DNA from: Novosphingobium album (ex Hu et al. 2023)
GTDB taxonomy: Bacteria > Pseudomonadota > Alphaproteobacteria > Sphingomonadales > Sphingomonadaceae
Direction: 5' to 3'
Length of the DNA stretch: 64,000 nucleotides
Assembly: GCF_022832385.1 (NCBI RefSeq)
Contig: NZ_JALHLE010000010.1
Coordinates: 1-64,000 of the forward strand
Position numbers and translations under genes: made by a program. Below are positions 45,698 through 54,141 of this stretch, piece by piece. Numbering within the stretch: position 1 is the first letter of the stretch; the number at the start of each line of letters is the position of its first letter. The notes below the pieces were generated by a model. That model worked only from the letters and a program-made list of their open reading frames with translations. It ran no database searches and was not told the DNA's origin.

Positions 45698-45949
45698 ATG
45701 AAGATCGAACGCATCCAGACCGGTGTCCGGCTCGAGAAAAATCTCGTCAAGGTGATGAAAGCCATCGCCGAGCAGAAGGATATGTCTCTCGGCGACCTGA
45801 TCGAGGGTGTGATGCTCCACGCCTTTGAGGGCAGCCGCGCCTTTTCCGACGAGACATTGCGGGACATAGGCAAACTGAGCGAAGTCTACCGGCTCGGCCT
45901 GACCGCGGCCGATGCCCACCGGCTGACCGAAACGGAAGACGCATCGTGA
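45698..45949 (+). CDS. Ribbon-helix-helix-like small protein upstream of spt
   Basis: An 83-residue protein. RIQTGVRLEKNLVKVMKAIA could be an N-terminal strand and helix A, and KDMSLGDLIEGVMLHAF helix B of an RHH fold; the C-terminal 35 residues are polar. It starts 10 bases after a perfect palindrome and its stop overlaps the next gene's GTG. Probably an autoregulator of the operon with spt. RHH assignment is from pattern reading, not a search. Confidence 0.6.
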   Translation: MKIERIQTGVRLEKNLVKVMKAIAEQKDMSLGDLIEGVMLHAFEGSRAFSDETLRDIGKLSEVYRLGLTAADAHRLTETEDAS

Positions 45950-46368
45950 GCGGCTTCGACTTCGACCGGTTCCTTGGCGGCGGCCTGCCGGCCGAAGTGT
46001 TCGATCACCGCAGCCACCTTGCCGCCGCCTACGAGGCGCTGCGCCGCTATCCCTTCCTTGAGGCTTGCCGCGTCGTTCGTGAGTGCATCATTACACTGGC
46101 CACCGGTGCGGGCGCCCCGCAGAAGTATAACGAGACCATCACGCTGGCAGCGATGGCGCTCGTCGCGGAGCGTATGGACGATGAAAGCGGCTTCGAGGCT
46201 TTTACCGCCGCCAACGCCGATCTGCTCGACCGGGGCTTTCTCGACGCCTACTATTCGCCTGCCCGCCTGAGTTCGCCGCGCGCCCGCGGCACTTTCCTGA
46301 TGCCCGACCGCATTCCCATTTCCCACACAGCCGGTGCGTCCGACACGCACCTGGAGACGTCCCAATGA
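45946..46368 (+). CDS. Unknown protein co-translated with spt
   Basis: A 140-residue helical protein with features that look conserved: FDHRSHLAAAYEALRRYPF, a central GAPQKYNETITLAAM and a C-terminal DLLDRGFLDAYYSPARLSS. I recall similar H-x-x-HL and HETIT-type patterns in uncharacterised proteins but cannot name the family. GTG start overlaps the RHH-like stop; its own stop overlaps the spt ATG. Position between regulator and spt suggests a role in sphingolipid initiation or its control. Confidence 0.65.
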   Translation: MSGFDFDRFLGGGLPAEVFDHRSHLAAAYEALRRYPFLEACRVVRECIITLATGAGAPQKYNETITLAAMALVAERMDDESGFEAFTAANADLLDRGFLDAYYSPARLSSPRARGTFLMPDRIPISHTAGASDTHLETSQ

Positions 46369-47603
46369 CCGACATGCTCGATGACGATGTGACCCAGGCC
46401 CACGTGGACCTGTTCAGCAAGTTCGATCCGCTGATCGAGATGCGCCGCGAACTGCTCGCGACCGGCGTGACCGATCCCTTCGGCCTCGTCATGGAGCGTG
46501 TGGTCTCGCCCACCGTCGCGATCTGCAACGGGCGCGAGACGATCCTGCTGGGCACCTACAACTACATGGGCATGACTTTCGACCCGGACGTGATCGAAGC
46601 CGGCAAGCAGGCCCTCGACGATTTCGGTTCGGGCACCACCGGCAGCCGCGTGCTCAACGGCACCTATGCCGGACACAAGGCCGTCGAACAGGCGCTGTGC
46701 GATTTCTACGCCATGGACCATGCCATGGTGTTCTCGACCGGCTATCAGGCAAACCTCGGCATCATTTCGACGATCGCCGGCAAGGGCGACTACATCGTCC
46801 TCGACATCGATAGCCACGCGTCAATCTGGGATGGCTGCAAGATGGGCGACGCCGAAGTGGTGCCCTTCAAGCACAACGACATCGAGGCGATGGAAAAACG
46901 CCTGCGCCGCATCCCGGAAGGCGCGGGCAAGCTGGTCATTCTCGAAGGCGTCTACTCGATGCTGGGTGACATTGCCCCGCTCAAGGAGATGATCGCCGTC
47001 GCCAAGAAGTACGGTGCGATGGTGCTGGTTGACGAGGCCCATTCGATGGGCTTCATCGGCCCGAACGGGCGTGGTGTGGCCGAGGAACAGGGTTGCCTCG
47101 ACCAGGTGGACTTCGTGATCGGCACGTTCTCCAAGTCGGTCGGCACGGTCGGCGGCTTCTGTGTTTCGAACCATCCCAAGTTCGAGATCATGCGGCTGGT
47201 CTGCCGCCCCTATGTCTTCACCGCCAGCCTGCCGCCCAGCGTGGTGGCGACGGCCGCGACCTCGGTGCGCAAGCTGATGCACGCGGGCGAGAAACGCGCG
47301 CACCTCTGGGAAAATTCGAAGACCCTGCACAAGGGACTGAAGGACGCAGGCTTCCAGCTCGGCACCGAAGTACCACAGAGCGCGATCATTTCGGTGATCA
47401 TGCCCGACCTCGAACGCGGCGCGGCCATGTGGGAAGCGCTGCTGCACGAAGGTCTCTACGTGAACCTCGCGCGTCCGCCGGCAACGCCCGCAAACATGAC
47501 GCTGCTGCGCTGCTCGCTCTGCGCCGAGCATTCCGCCGATCAGGTCCAGCAGATCATCGGCATGTTCACCCGCGCGGGCAAGGCGACCGGCATCATCGGC
47601 TGA
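46365..47603 (+). CDS. spt: Serine palmitoyltransferase
   Basis: A 412-residue alpha-oxoamine synthase closely matching Sphingomonas SPT: LGTYNYMGMTFDPDVIEAGK, YAMDHAMVFSTGYQANLGII, DEAHSMG with stacking H226, PLP lysine K257 in VIGTFSKSVGTVGGF and RPYVFTASLPPS. It condenses L-serine with an acyl thioester to 3-ketosphinganine, the first step of sphingolipid synthesis. A soluble homodimer in this group. Last gene of a coupled unit; a strong hairpin follows. Confidence 0.95.
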   Translation: MTDMLDDDVTQAHVDLFSKFDPLIEMRRELLATGVTDPFGLVMERVVSPTVAICNGRETILLGTYNYMGMTFDPDVIEAGKQALDDFGSGTTGSRVLNGTYAGHKAVEQALCDFYAMDHAMVFSTGYQANLGIISTIAGKGDYIVLDIDSHASIWDGCKMGDAEVVPFKHNDIEAMEKRLRRIPEGAGKLVILEGVYSMLGDIAPLKEMIAVAKKYGAMVLVDEAHSMGFIGPNGRGVAEEQGCLDQVDFVIGTFSKSVGTVGGFCVSNHPKFEIMRLVCRPYVFTASLPPSVVATAATSVRKLMHAGEKRAHLWENSKTLHKGLKDAGFQLGTEVPQSAIISVIMPDLERGAAMWEALLHEGLYVNLARPPATPANMTLLRCSLCAEHSADQVQQIIGMFTRAGKATGIIG

Positions 47604-47612
47604 TGGGGCAAT

Positions 47613-47633
47613 GCGTGGCGGCCGCCGCCACGC
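47613..47633. terminator. Hairpin between spt and usg
   Basis: A perfect 9-bp GC-rich stem (GCGTGGCGG 47613-47621, CCGCCACGC 47625-47633) with a 3-base loop lies in the 34-base gap between convergent spt and usg. No T-tract; likely a bidirectional terminator or mRNA end. Confidence 0.55.
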
Positions 47634-47637
47634 GCCC

Positions 47638-47943
47638 TCAGTGGATCGAAATGACCCCGTTCACCGCGCGCCATTCCTGCGGGCCTATCAGCTTCTTGTG
47701 AGCGACCCGCACCGAATGCAACGGCCCTTCGATCTCACGGGCCCAGTAATCGAGAAACTTGCGCAGGACCGGAAACGTCGGCGCTTCATCGTATTGCTGG
47801 AAAGCGAAAAGCTGCAGCAATTTGGGGTGGTCGGGAAAGAAATAATGGATCTCCACGGTCGTGAGGCCGTAGCCTTCCATCTGCCTGATGAAGTCAGGCG
47901 ATGCGCGAAATCCGGGGTGCACTCCTTCCAGTCGACCAGCCAT
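47638..47943 (-). CDS. usg: Usg-family protein
   Basis: A 101-residue protein matching the alphaproteobacterial Usg family: GYGLTTVEIHYFFPDHPKLLQLFAFQQYD, then GPLHSVRVAHKKLIGPQEW. Despite the name it has no proven function. Converges with spt. Start ATG 47943. Confidence 0.88.
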   Translation of the reverse strand: MAGRLEGVHPGFRASPDFIRQMEGYGLTTVEIHYFFPDHPKLLQLFAFQQYDEAPTFPVLRKFLDYWAREIEGPLHSVRVAHKKLIGPQEWRAVNGVISIH

Positions 47944-48115
47944 AGTCCTCCTTCCGGCACCGCACGCATATTGCGGTGCAGCATTGGAAGAATGCCACAG
48001 GAGTGACTGCAGTCAAGTATCAGAGCACACCGGAAAAATGCGGAGTTCCGGATTAGACCTTCGCCGTGGGCGAGGTGCCGCTGGAGGCGGCCAAAAGATC
48101 AGATCGACACAAGTC

Positions 48116-48652
48116 TCACTTCGGCTGCCGGGGCACCGGCGGGCGGTGATAGCTCACATCGCTCCGGTCGCGTGCGGCCTGGCAAGGTTCCTCCGCGGTG
48201 TAGGCCGACATCGGCGACGGTCCGTTCGCAGCCTTGGGCGCATCGTAAGTACCCTCCACGATCGTCACCCGGTTCGCAATCTTCCACTCGCCGTCCCGCT
48301 TCTGGAAGTGGTCGATGTAACGGCCGGTCGAGAGGAAGTTCGGCCCGTCTCCCGCCGTTACACCTGCGAAGTGGTAATAGGTCTCGCAATAGGCATCGTC
48401 GCCCTGCAGGTCGCAGAAGTGGTTCATCACCGCGTGCTGGGTGGATTCGAATGCCAGCGTCGTCCCGTCAGCCCAGGGGATGAAGTCATCGGGCGTGCCG
48501 ACGAAATGGCCGTGGTCCTCGATCGCATCGTCCCAGTAGCACGAACGGGCCAGTTCATTGTCCAGCCGGTCCAGCCCGCGCGCGTAGCGCAGCATGACCT
48601 GATGGATCTCGTGGCGGTCGATCATCTCGGCGAGTTTGGCATCAAGGCTCAT
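48116..48652 (-). CDS. SnoaL/NTF2-like protein
   Basis: A 178-residue alpha+beta-barrel protein: EIHQVMLRYARGLDRLDNELARSCYWDDA start, STGRYIDHFQKRDGEWKIANR near the end. SnoaL-like members act as small isomerases, dehydratases or ring-dioxygenase beta-like subunits. Third gene of an operon with the alpha/beta hydrolase and TauD-like dioxygenase; likely a catabolic step. Confidence 0.85.
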   Translation of the reverse strand: MSLDAKLAEMIDRHEIHQVMLRYARGLDRLDNELARSCYWDDAIEDHGHFVGTPDDFIPWADGTTLAFESTQHAVMNHFCDLQGDDAYCETYYHFAGVTAGDGPNFLSTGRYIDHFQKRDGEWKIANRVTIVEGTYDAPKAANGPSPMSAYTAEEPCQAARDRSDVSYHRPPVPRQPK

Positions 48653-48654
48653 GG

Positions 48655-49521
48655 TCAGTCCTTCAGGAAATCAAGCAGCATCGGCGCAAGGAGCGGCCAG
48701 CGCTCGAAACGCCCCCTCCGGTTTGGCGTGTCGACCGGGAACGTCGAGACATAGTTCCATTCCTGATCGCCCCATGGCGGCTCGACCATCGTCGAATTGG
48801 GCAGCAGCCGGTGCACCCATTCGGACGTCTCGCGGGTATGCGCCATATCGCTCTTGCCCGACCGGAAGGTCATGACCGGCATCGTCAGCTTCGCGAAATC
48901 CGCCTCGGTCATCCCGGGCACCGGAGTCTCATCCGAATAGGCGAAGGCCTTGCCCCATTTCTGCATGGTGGCGATGTAGGTATCCGGGTCCTGCGCCAGC
49001 AGGATCTCCCGGATCTTCGGGTTGCGGCTGATCTGGTCTGCCCAGCTTGGCAGTTGCGCCACCGCTTCCATGCCGCCCTTGCTCGCCGCAGCGATCTGGT
49101 CGCCGCAATAGAACCACGCGAGGCCTGCCAGCCCCACCGGCCCGCCGCTGATCCACCAGATCGCCATCTTGCGCACGTTTTCCGGCATGCGCGCAGCAGC
49201 CATCAACGAAATGCGCGAGCCCGCCGAGCCGCCCGCGAGCGTCACGTCCTTGAGGCCCAGAGCCTTGACCAGACCGGCCAGCGCTTCGGCATTCATCACC
49301 GATTCGCTGGGAGCGGTGAAGGCAATGTCCGACGCGCCACAGCCCGGGCGATCCCACAGCAGCACGCGGAAGCCTCCCTCGGCGAGCTTTTCGGCCAGTT
49401 CCGGCGCGCCAGCGGTATCGCGCGGATAGCGGCCGCCCGGCGTCAGCACCAAGGGCGCTGCCCCCTCATCGCCGACAAAATCATAGTCGAGCGTGAGCCC
49501 GTTCACATCGATCTTCGCCAT
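48655..49521 (-). CDS. Alpha/beta hydrolase
   Basis: A 288-residue alpha/beta-hydrolase: oxyanion region LTPGGRYPRD, RPGCGASD, nucleophile S99 in LAGGSAGSRI. The cap region is Trp-rich. It hydrolyses an ester or C-C bond of unknown substrate. Lies 2 bases before the SnoaL-like gene and 80 bases after the dioxygenase on the same strand. Confidence 0.88.
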   Translation of the reverse strand: MAKIDVNGLTLDYDFVGDEGAAPLVLTPGGRYPRDTAGAPELAEKLAEGGFRVLLWDRPGCGASDIAFTAPSESVMNAEALAGLVKALGLKDVTLAGGSAGSRISLMAAARMPENVRKMAIWWISGGPVGLAGLAWFYCGDQIAAASKGGMEAVAQLPSWADQISRNPKIREILLAQDPDTYIATMQKWGKAFAYSDETPVPGMTEADFAKLTMPVMTFRSGKSDMAHTRETSEWVHRLLPNSTMVEPPWGDQEWNYVSTFPVDTPNRRGRFERWPLLAPMLLDFLKD

Positions 49522-49601
49522 TGCCTCTCCCCGGCCGTGTCTCGTTTCAGGCGTCAGTAGGGCAGCCTGCGGGCATTCCCGTCAGGTCGCAACCATACCC
49601 C

Positions 49602-50561
49602 TCAAGCCATCGCGTCGGCGGCAGCCAGTTCGCGCGGTTCGGTTTCCCAATGGCCGAGGCCATAGTCGCCCGCAATCGTGGTGCGGTACATCAGGCGCTC
49701 TTCGTCCGGGTTGTTGCCCGAGACACAGTGGAGCATCCGCAGGTTGTCCCAGATCGCCATGTCGTTGGGGCTCCACTTGTGGTGATAGCTGCAGGTTTCC
49801 GCGAGACGGTTGATCTCCTGGCAAACTTCTTCGAGCAGCGCATCGCCTTCCGGCGTTTCATCACCCACGATGCCCTGCGACATGTAGGCCGAGACGTGGA
49901 GGCACTTCTCGCCGGTTGGACGGGTCCAGACCGCCGGATGGATCGCGCGCGGCATCAGGGCGACCTGATCGTGGAAGGCCTGGCTCATCGGCTTGGGCTC
50001 GATCATGCGGTACTGCGCCGGGCGCCCGAACTTCAGCGCATCGTATTGGGTGCTGAGCGTGTAGATCACGTCCTTGCCCTCGATCCGCTCGCGCAGGTCC
50101 TTCGGGAAGGCCTCGTAGAGCGCGATCCCGTCGAGGAAGCCAGTGATCCCACCTTCCTCCACCCGCTCCACCGAACGCAGCACGCCGGCGCGATTGAGCT
50201 CGTCGTTGTAGCAATGATCGAAATGCCAGGGCAGCCAGTGCGAGACCTGCCGCCCATCGACCTCTACAATGCCGCGCCCGCGTAAGCTGCGGATTTCGAT
50301 GACGCCGGGCAACCGGTTCGAATCGACGCGGCTCACCGCCTTCACCGGGTGTTCCTTGAGCGGGCCGAAGCAGCTCGACAGGGCTAGCTGCATTTCGTCG
50401 GACTGCTCGACATCCTCGAACACGATCATGCCGTGCTTGATGAACAGCGCGTCGATCTCGTCGCGGATTGCCTTGTCCTCAAGGATCTCGCGGGTGAGGC
50501 CGCCAATGCGGACGCCGAACGGAAGCCCTTCCTGCAGCGGACGGACATCGGTGAGGGGCAT
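49602..50561 (-). CDS. TauD/TfdA-family Fe(II)/2-oxoglutarate dioxygenase
   Basis: A 319-residue enzyme with the facial triad start H113-x-D115 (PWHFDHCYND) and a distal His in LRMLHCVSGN followed by YRTTIAGDYG for 2-oxoglutarate. TfdA/TauD enzymes hydroxylate and cleave ethers, sulfonates and related compounds. Start ATG 50561 has GGGAG 7 bases upstream; ATG 50567 is too close. Divergent from an IclR regulator with palindromic operators between. Substrate unknown. Confidence 0.9.
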   Translation of the reverse strand: MPLTDVRPLQEGLPFGVRIGGLTREILEDKAIRDEIDALFIKHGMIVFEDVEQSDEMQLALSSCFGPLKEHPVKAVSRVDSNRLPGVIEIRSLRGRGIVEVDGRQVSHWLPWHFDHCYNDELNRAGVLRSVERVEEGGITGFLDGIALYEAFPKDLRERIEGKDVIYTLSTQYDALKFGRPAQYRMIEPKPMSQAFHDQVALMPRAIHPAVWTRPTGEKCLHVSAYMSQGIVGDETPEGDALLEEVCQEINRLAETCSYHHKWSPNDMAIWDNLRMLHCVSGNNPDEERLMYRTTIAGDYGLGHWETEPRELAAADAMA

Positions 50562-50598
50562 GGTCATTCTCCCAAAAACGCAAAACCGATTGCCACAT

Positions 50599-50638
50599 GT
50601 ATTACTTAGTAATACGATGTGTTGTATAGTGATACGAT
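50599..50638. promoter_or_regulatory. Palindromic operators between the dioxygenase operon and IclR gene
   Basis: GTATTAC-TTA-GTAATAC (50599-50615) is a perfect 7-bp inverted repeat. A second half-symmetric element GTATAGTGATAC (50624-50635) follows, and ATACGAT is directly repeated at 50612 and 50632. This AT-rich cluster in the 91-base divergent region fits an IclR-type operator controlling both directions. Confidence 0.6.
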
Positions 50639-50652
50639 AGTGCGAGGAACCC

Positions 50653-51375
50653 TTGACCGTCAAGCGAAGCCGCAGTGCCGCGCGCATGCTTACCGTGTTC
50701 GAAACGATCGCCCACGCCCAGCCGGTAGGGGTCAGCGCGCTCGCGCGGCTGCTCGAAGCAGACAAGAGCGCGGTGCAGCGCGACCTGATGACACTGGCAG
50801 ATGCCGGATGGATTCGCCCGGCGCCGGGACTTTCAGGCCAATGGGAACTCTCGCCCCATGTCCTCACGCTGGCCCGCCCGCCGCACAGCAACGAGGGACT
50901 GCGGCTGCGCGCCGGGCCAGTGCTCGAACGGCTGCGCACCGAAACTGGCGAGACCGCCTACCTGGCAGTGCCCGACGGCCATCATTTCGTGGTGATGGCC
51001 GCGGCCGAGAGCCATCACCTGCTGCGCATGGTCCCCGCGATCGGTATCGTGATCCCCTTGCACGGCAGCGCCACCGGGCGCGCTGTGCTGCCCTACCTGC
51101 CCTCAGAAGAACAGGCGCGGTTTCTCGGCGCGGCCCCCGGCGCGCTGGCCGAGGCAGAATTCGCCCTCACACGGGAACGCGGCTACGCGGTCAACGACGA
51201 GGAGCTGCAGCCCGGCGCGGTGGCCATGGCCTCGGCCATCCTTGGGCACGAAGGCGCGCCGGTCGGCACGCTGGTCCTGACTGGTCCCGCCGAACGCCTG
51301 GGGATCGAGCGCCGCGAGGCCGTGGGCGCGCTGCTGCGCGACGGCGCGCGTCAGCTGGCGTCGGAGCTAGGCTGA
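50653..51375 (+). CDS. IclR-family transcriptional regulator
   Basis: A 240-residue regulator: N-terminal winged helix (SARMLTVFETIAHAQPVGVSALAR-type, SAVQRDLMTLADAGWI) and a C-terminal effector domain with GSATGRAVLPYLP and RGYAVNDEE. TTG start with GAGG 8 bases before it. Divergent from the dioxygenase operon, so likely its effector-responsive regulator. Confidence 0.9.
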   Translation: MTVKRSRSAARMLTVFETIAHAQPVGVSALARLLEADKSAVQRDLMTLADAGWIRPAPGLSGQWELSPHVLTLARPPHSNEGLRLRAGPVLERLRTETGETAYLAVPDGHHFVVMAAAESHHLLRMVPAIGIVIPLHGSATGRAVLPYLPSEEQARFLGAAPGALAEAEFALTRERGYAVNDEELQPGAVAMASAILGHEGAPVGTLVLTGPAERLGIERREAVGALLRDGARQLASELG

Positions 51376-51382
51376 GCCCGGA

Positions 51383-52021
51383 TCAGTGCAACGTGGCCAT
51401 CGTGGCCGAAGCGCACTTCTCGCTGGTCTGCTGCGACCCGCCACCGGTGAAGGCAACGGCCAGGAAGCCGAGGATGATCAGCGCCACGAAGCCCACCGTC
51501 ACCAGCCCCAGGTACTTGTCGATGAAAGCCTTAATTGGCGCACCGAACAGGCGGAACAGCACGCCGACAATCATGAAGCTGATCGAGCGCGACACGATCG
51601 AAGCACCGATGAACACCAGCAGGTTCATGCCAATGAACCCGGCTGTGATGGTCAGAAGCTTGAACGGGATCGGCGTGGCGCCCTTCACCACGATGATTTC
51701 GGCGCCGTATTCGCGCAGATAGCAAGCCGCCTTGGGAAAGCTGTCCGCGAGCCCCAGCGCGCGCAACATGGCTTCGCCGAATGCCTCGAATGCCAGGTGG
51801 CCGATCGCATAGCCGAGCAGTCCGCCCGCGACCGAAGCCAGCGTGGCCACCACGGCAAACCTGATCGCCTTCTTCGGTTCGGCCAGGCACATCAGGCCAA
51901 GCAGCGGGTGCGGAGGAACCGGGAAGAAGCTGGCTTCCATGAAGGCAAAGGCTGCCAGCCACCATGCCGCATGGCGGTGCGCCGCCTTTTCCATCGTCCA
52001 GTCGTAAAGGCGGCGCAGCAT
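51383..52021 (-). CDS. YqaA-type SNARE-associated/DedA-related membrane protein
   Basis: A 212-residue membrane protein with about five hydrophobic segments: FAFMEASFFPVPPHPLLGLM, GGLLGYAIGHLAFEAFG, VVKGATPIPFKLLTITAGFIGMN. The P-x-P and G-x-P pairs match the YqaA branch of the DedA superfamily, implicated in lipid handling. ATG 52021 is chosen for the family start. Confidence 0.85.
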   Translation of the reverse strand: MLRRLYDWTMEKAAHRHAAWWLAAFAFMEASFFPVPPHPLLGLMCLAEPKKAIRFAVVATLASVAGGLLGYAIGHLAFEAFGEAMLRALGLADSFPKAACYLREYGAEIIVVKGATPIPFKLLTITAGFIGMNLLVFIGASIVSRSISFMIVGVLFRLFGAPIKAFIDKYLGLVTVGFVALIILGFLAVAFTGGGSQQTSEKCASATMATLH

Positions 52022-52120
52022 CAGTGTCTCCGGAAAGTCGCAGGTGCGGTGCTTACCGGCCACGCTGCGCTGCGGCAAGCGCGAACCGGTTAACGAAAAT
52101 AACCTATTTGGTTTCCAGTC

Positions 52121-52149
52121 TTGACATCGTCACGCTATTTAGGTACATA
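52121..52149 (+). promoter_or_regulatory. Sigma70-like promoter of the GTA cluster
   Basis: A consensus TTGACA (-35, 52121-52126) is followed by exactly 17 bases and TACATA (-10, 52144-52149). It is the best promoter match I noticed in the window and points into the GTA genes. Confidence 0.65.
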
Positions 52150-52195
52150 TCAGGAACATTGCGAAAGACCGAGTCGCCGACCGATCCTCTCCGGC

Positions 52196-52229
52196 AAGAG
52201 GAAGGCGGGTGACAACCCGTCGCAGCCTC
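52196..52229 (+). promoter_or_regulatory. Two small tandem hairpins in the GTA leader
   Basis: CCTCT-CCGGCA-AGAGG (52196-52211) and CGGGT-GACA-ACCCG (52216-52229) are consecutive 5-bp stems in the untranslated leader. They could affect leader stability or attenuation; no riboswitch class is recognised. Confidence 0.35.
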
Positions 52230-52322
52230 ACTTCATAACGATAGTCCCCTTCACCGCCCGCTGCGGTCCCCTCTCCCTTTGCCGGGCAGGACATTGCCTT
52301 GCCCCCTCTCAAGGAGCCTCCC

Positions 52323-52787
52323 ATGGCCAAGCAGTCCGCACGTCTGCGGCCAAGCCAGTGGCGCAAGCCGTTCCTCGCCGAACTGGCGGCCACATCCAAC
52401 GTTTCGGCAGCGGCCCGCAAAGTGCAGATCGGCACCGCGCGGGCCTACGAACTGCGCCGCACCGATCCCGAGTTCTACCGCGAGTGGCAGGAGGCGCTGT
52501 GCGAAGGCTACGACCATCTCGAAATGAGCCTGCTGCAGCGCCTGCGCGAAGGCGAGATCAAGCCCGCGCCGGGCGCCAAACGCGGCACCCGGGTGTTCGA
52601 CAACGCCACCGCCTTCCGCCTGCTCGTCGCCCACCGCGAAACGGCAGCGCGCCAGAGGGCTATCTACGAGAACCGCAATTCCGAAGCGATCCTCGACGCC
52701 ATCAACGCCAAGATCGAGAAAATGCGGGAACGCCGCACGAACGCGCTTCCGGCACCGCAGGACGCAGGCAGCGATGGAGCTGAGTGA
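52323..52787 (+). CDS. GTA small terminase-like protein (g1)
   Basis: A 154-residue DNA-binding-like protein: WRKPFLAELAATSNVSAAARKVQIG forms a helix-turn-helix, followed by helical segments. Fits terminase small subunits that help recognise DNA for packaging; GTA versions package host DNA with little sequence specificity. ATG 52323 follows AAGGAG. Overlaps the large subunit by 14 bases. Confidence 0.8.
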   Translation: MAKQSARLRPSQWRKPFLAELAATSNVSAAARKVQIGTARAYELRRTDPEFYREWQEALCEGYDHLEMSLLQRLREGEIKPAPGAKRGTRVFDNATAFRLLVAHRETAARQRAIYENRNSEAILDAINAKIEKMRERRTNALPAPQDAGSDGAE

Positions 52788-54099
52788 ACAACTCACCATC
52801 CTTGAGGCGCTGCCGTTCCCGGAACGGCGCCGCAAGCTCGGCACACTCAATGAAAAGGAACGCGAGGAACTGGGAACCCATTGGAAACTCTGGGCCCGTC
52901 CCGCTCAGCTCCCGCCCGCAGGAGACTGGCGCACGTGGCTGGTGATGGCCGGGCGCGGCTTCGGCAAGACGCGTGCCGGGGCCGAATGGGTTCGCGCGGC
53001 AGCCGATGCCGATCCCGGCGCGCGCATCGCACTCGTCGGCGCATCGTTGCCCGAAGTGCGCGCGGTGATGGTGGAGGGGGAAAGCGGCTTGCTCCCGGTC
53101 TGCCCCCTGCGGCACCGCCCCCTCTATGAGCCGAGCCTGCGCCGGGTGATCTGGCCCAACGGTGCGCAGGCGCAGCTCTATTCGGCCGGTGAGCCGGAAT
53201 CGTTGCGAGGGCCCCAGCACAGTCATGCCTGGTGCGATGAGATCGCCAAGTGGAACAATGTTTCCGAACGCGCCACCCGCGCGTGGGACAACCTGCTGTT
53301 CGGCCTGCGGCTGGGCGAGCGACCCCGGCTGATGGCCACTACCACGCCGCGCGCGGTGCCGCTGCTACGGCGCCTGCTGGACGAGGGCGGAGACGATCTT
53401 GCCGTCACCAATGGCCGGACCGAGGATAACGCCGCAAACCTGCCCGCGCGCTTCGTGCGCGATATCCGCCGTCAGTTCGGCCGCTCCCTGCTCGGTCGGC
53501 AGGAACTGGACGGCGAATTGCTGGAAGACGTGGAAGGCGCGCTGTGGACGCGCGCCCTGATCGAGCAATGCCGGGAGACGGAGGCACCGGAGCTGGTCCG
53601 GATCGTCGTTGGCGTCGATCCGCCCGCGTCGAGCGGCGGCGATGCCTGCGGGATCGTGGTCGCCGGACGGGCGATGGATGGAAGCGCCCATGTGCTCGCC
53701 GATGCCTCGGTTGAGCGCGCCAGCCCCGAACGGTGGGCGCGCGCTGTCGCCCGGGCAGCCGGGGTCTGGCATGCCGACAAGGTCGTGGCCGAGGCCAATC
53801 AGGGCGGCGCCATGGTGGAAAGCGTGCTACGCGCCGCGGAACTGGCGCTACCCCTGAAGCGGGTCCACGCCAGCCGGAGCAAGGCGGCCCGCGCCGAGCC
53901 TGTCGCCACTCTCTACGAGGCAGGCCGCGTGCGCCACGCAGGGACATTCCCGGTGCTGGAAGACGAGATGTGCGGGCTGGTCGCCGGCGGGGCCTATCAG
54001 GGCCCGGGCCGCTCGCCCGACCGGGCCGATGCGCTGGTCTGGGCACTGGCCGAACTGATGCTGGGGCACAGTACCGAGCCGAAAATTCGCATGACGTGA
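52774..54099 (+). CDS. GTA large terminase (g2)
   Basis: A 441-residue packaging ATPase-nuclease: Walker A GRGFGKT (near residue 55), Walker B-like HAWCDEIAKW, coupling TTTPRAV, and a RNase-H-like nuclease half with VGVDPPAS and late DRADALVWALAE. It drives DNA into GTA heads and cuts headful lengths. Length matches RcGTA g2. Confidence 0.93.
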   Translation: MELSEQLTILEALPFPERRRKLGTLNEKEREELGTHWKLWARPAQLPPAGDWRTWLVMAGRGFGKTRAGAEWVRAAADADPGARIALVGASLPEVRAVMVEGESGLLPVCPLRHRPLYEPSLRRVIWPNGAQAQLYSAGEPESLRGPQHSHAWCDEIAKWNNVSERATRAWDNLLFGLRLGERPRLMATTTPRAVPLLRRLLDEGGDDLAVTNGRTEDNAANLPARFVRDIRRQFGRSLLGRQELDGELLEDVEGALWTRALIEQCRETEAPELVRIVVGVDPPASSGGDACGIVVAGRAMDGSAHVLADASVERASPERWARAVARAAGVWHADKVVAEANQGGAMVESVLRAAELALPLKRVHASRSKAARAEPVATLYEAGRVRHAGTFPVLEDEMCGLVAGGAYQGPGRSPDRADALVWALAELMLGHSTEPKIRMT

Positions 54100-54141
54100 A
54101 GATCCCGCCTGACACCAACGGGACCTTGAGAAAGGGATAAA

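Larger units (their letters stand above)
52022..52322 (+). other. Leader region upstream of the GTA cluster
   Basis: A 301-base gap without a credible gene. It holds a strong promoter (52121-52149), a leader of about 170 bases, two small hairpins and C-rich sequence before the first GTA gene. AACC-tattt-GGTT (52101-52113) is a small inverted repeat just upstream of the -35. Confidence 0.5.

Noticed and set aside
50306..50325. tRNA T-loop-like GGTTCGAATC
   Set aside because: It is inside the dioxygenase gene and no cloverleaf can be formed around it.
52121..52783. A 220-codon frame overlapping the GTA promoter and g1
   Set aside because: Arg/Pro/Ala-rich shadow in another frame; it starts on the -35 hexamer and g1 has a clear helix-turn-helix sequence.
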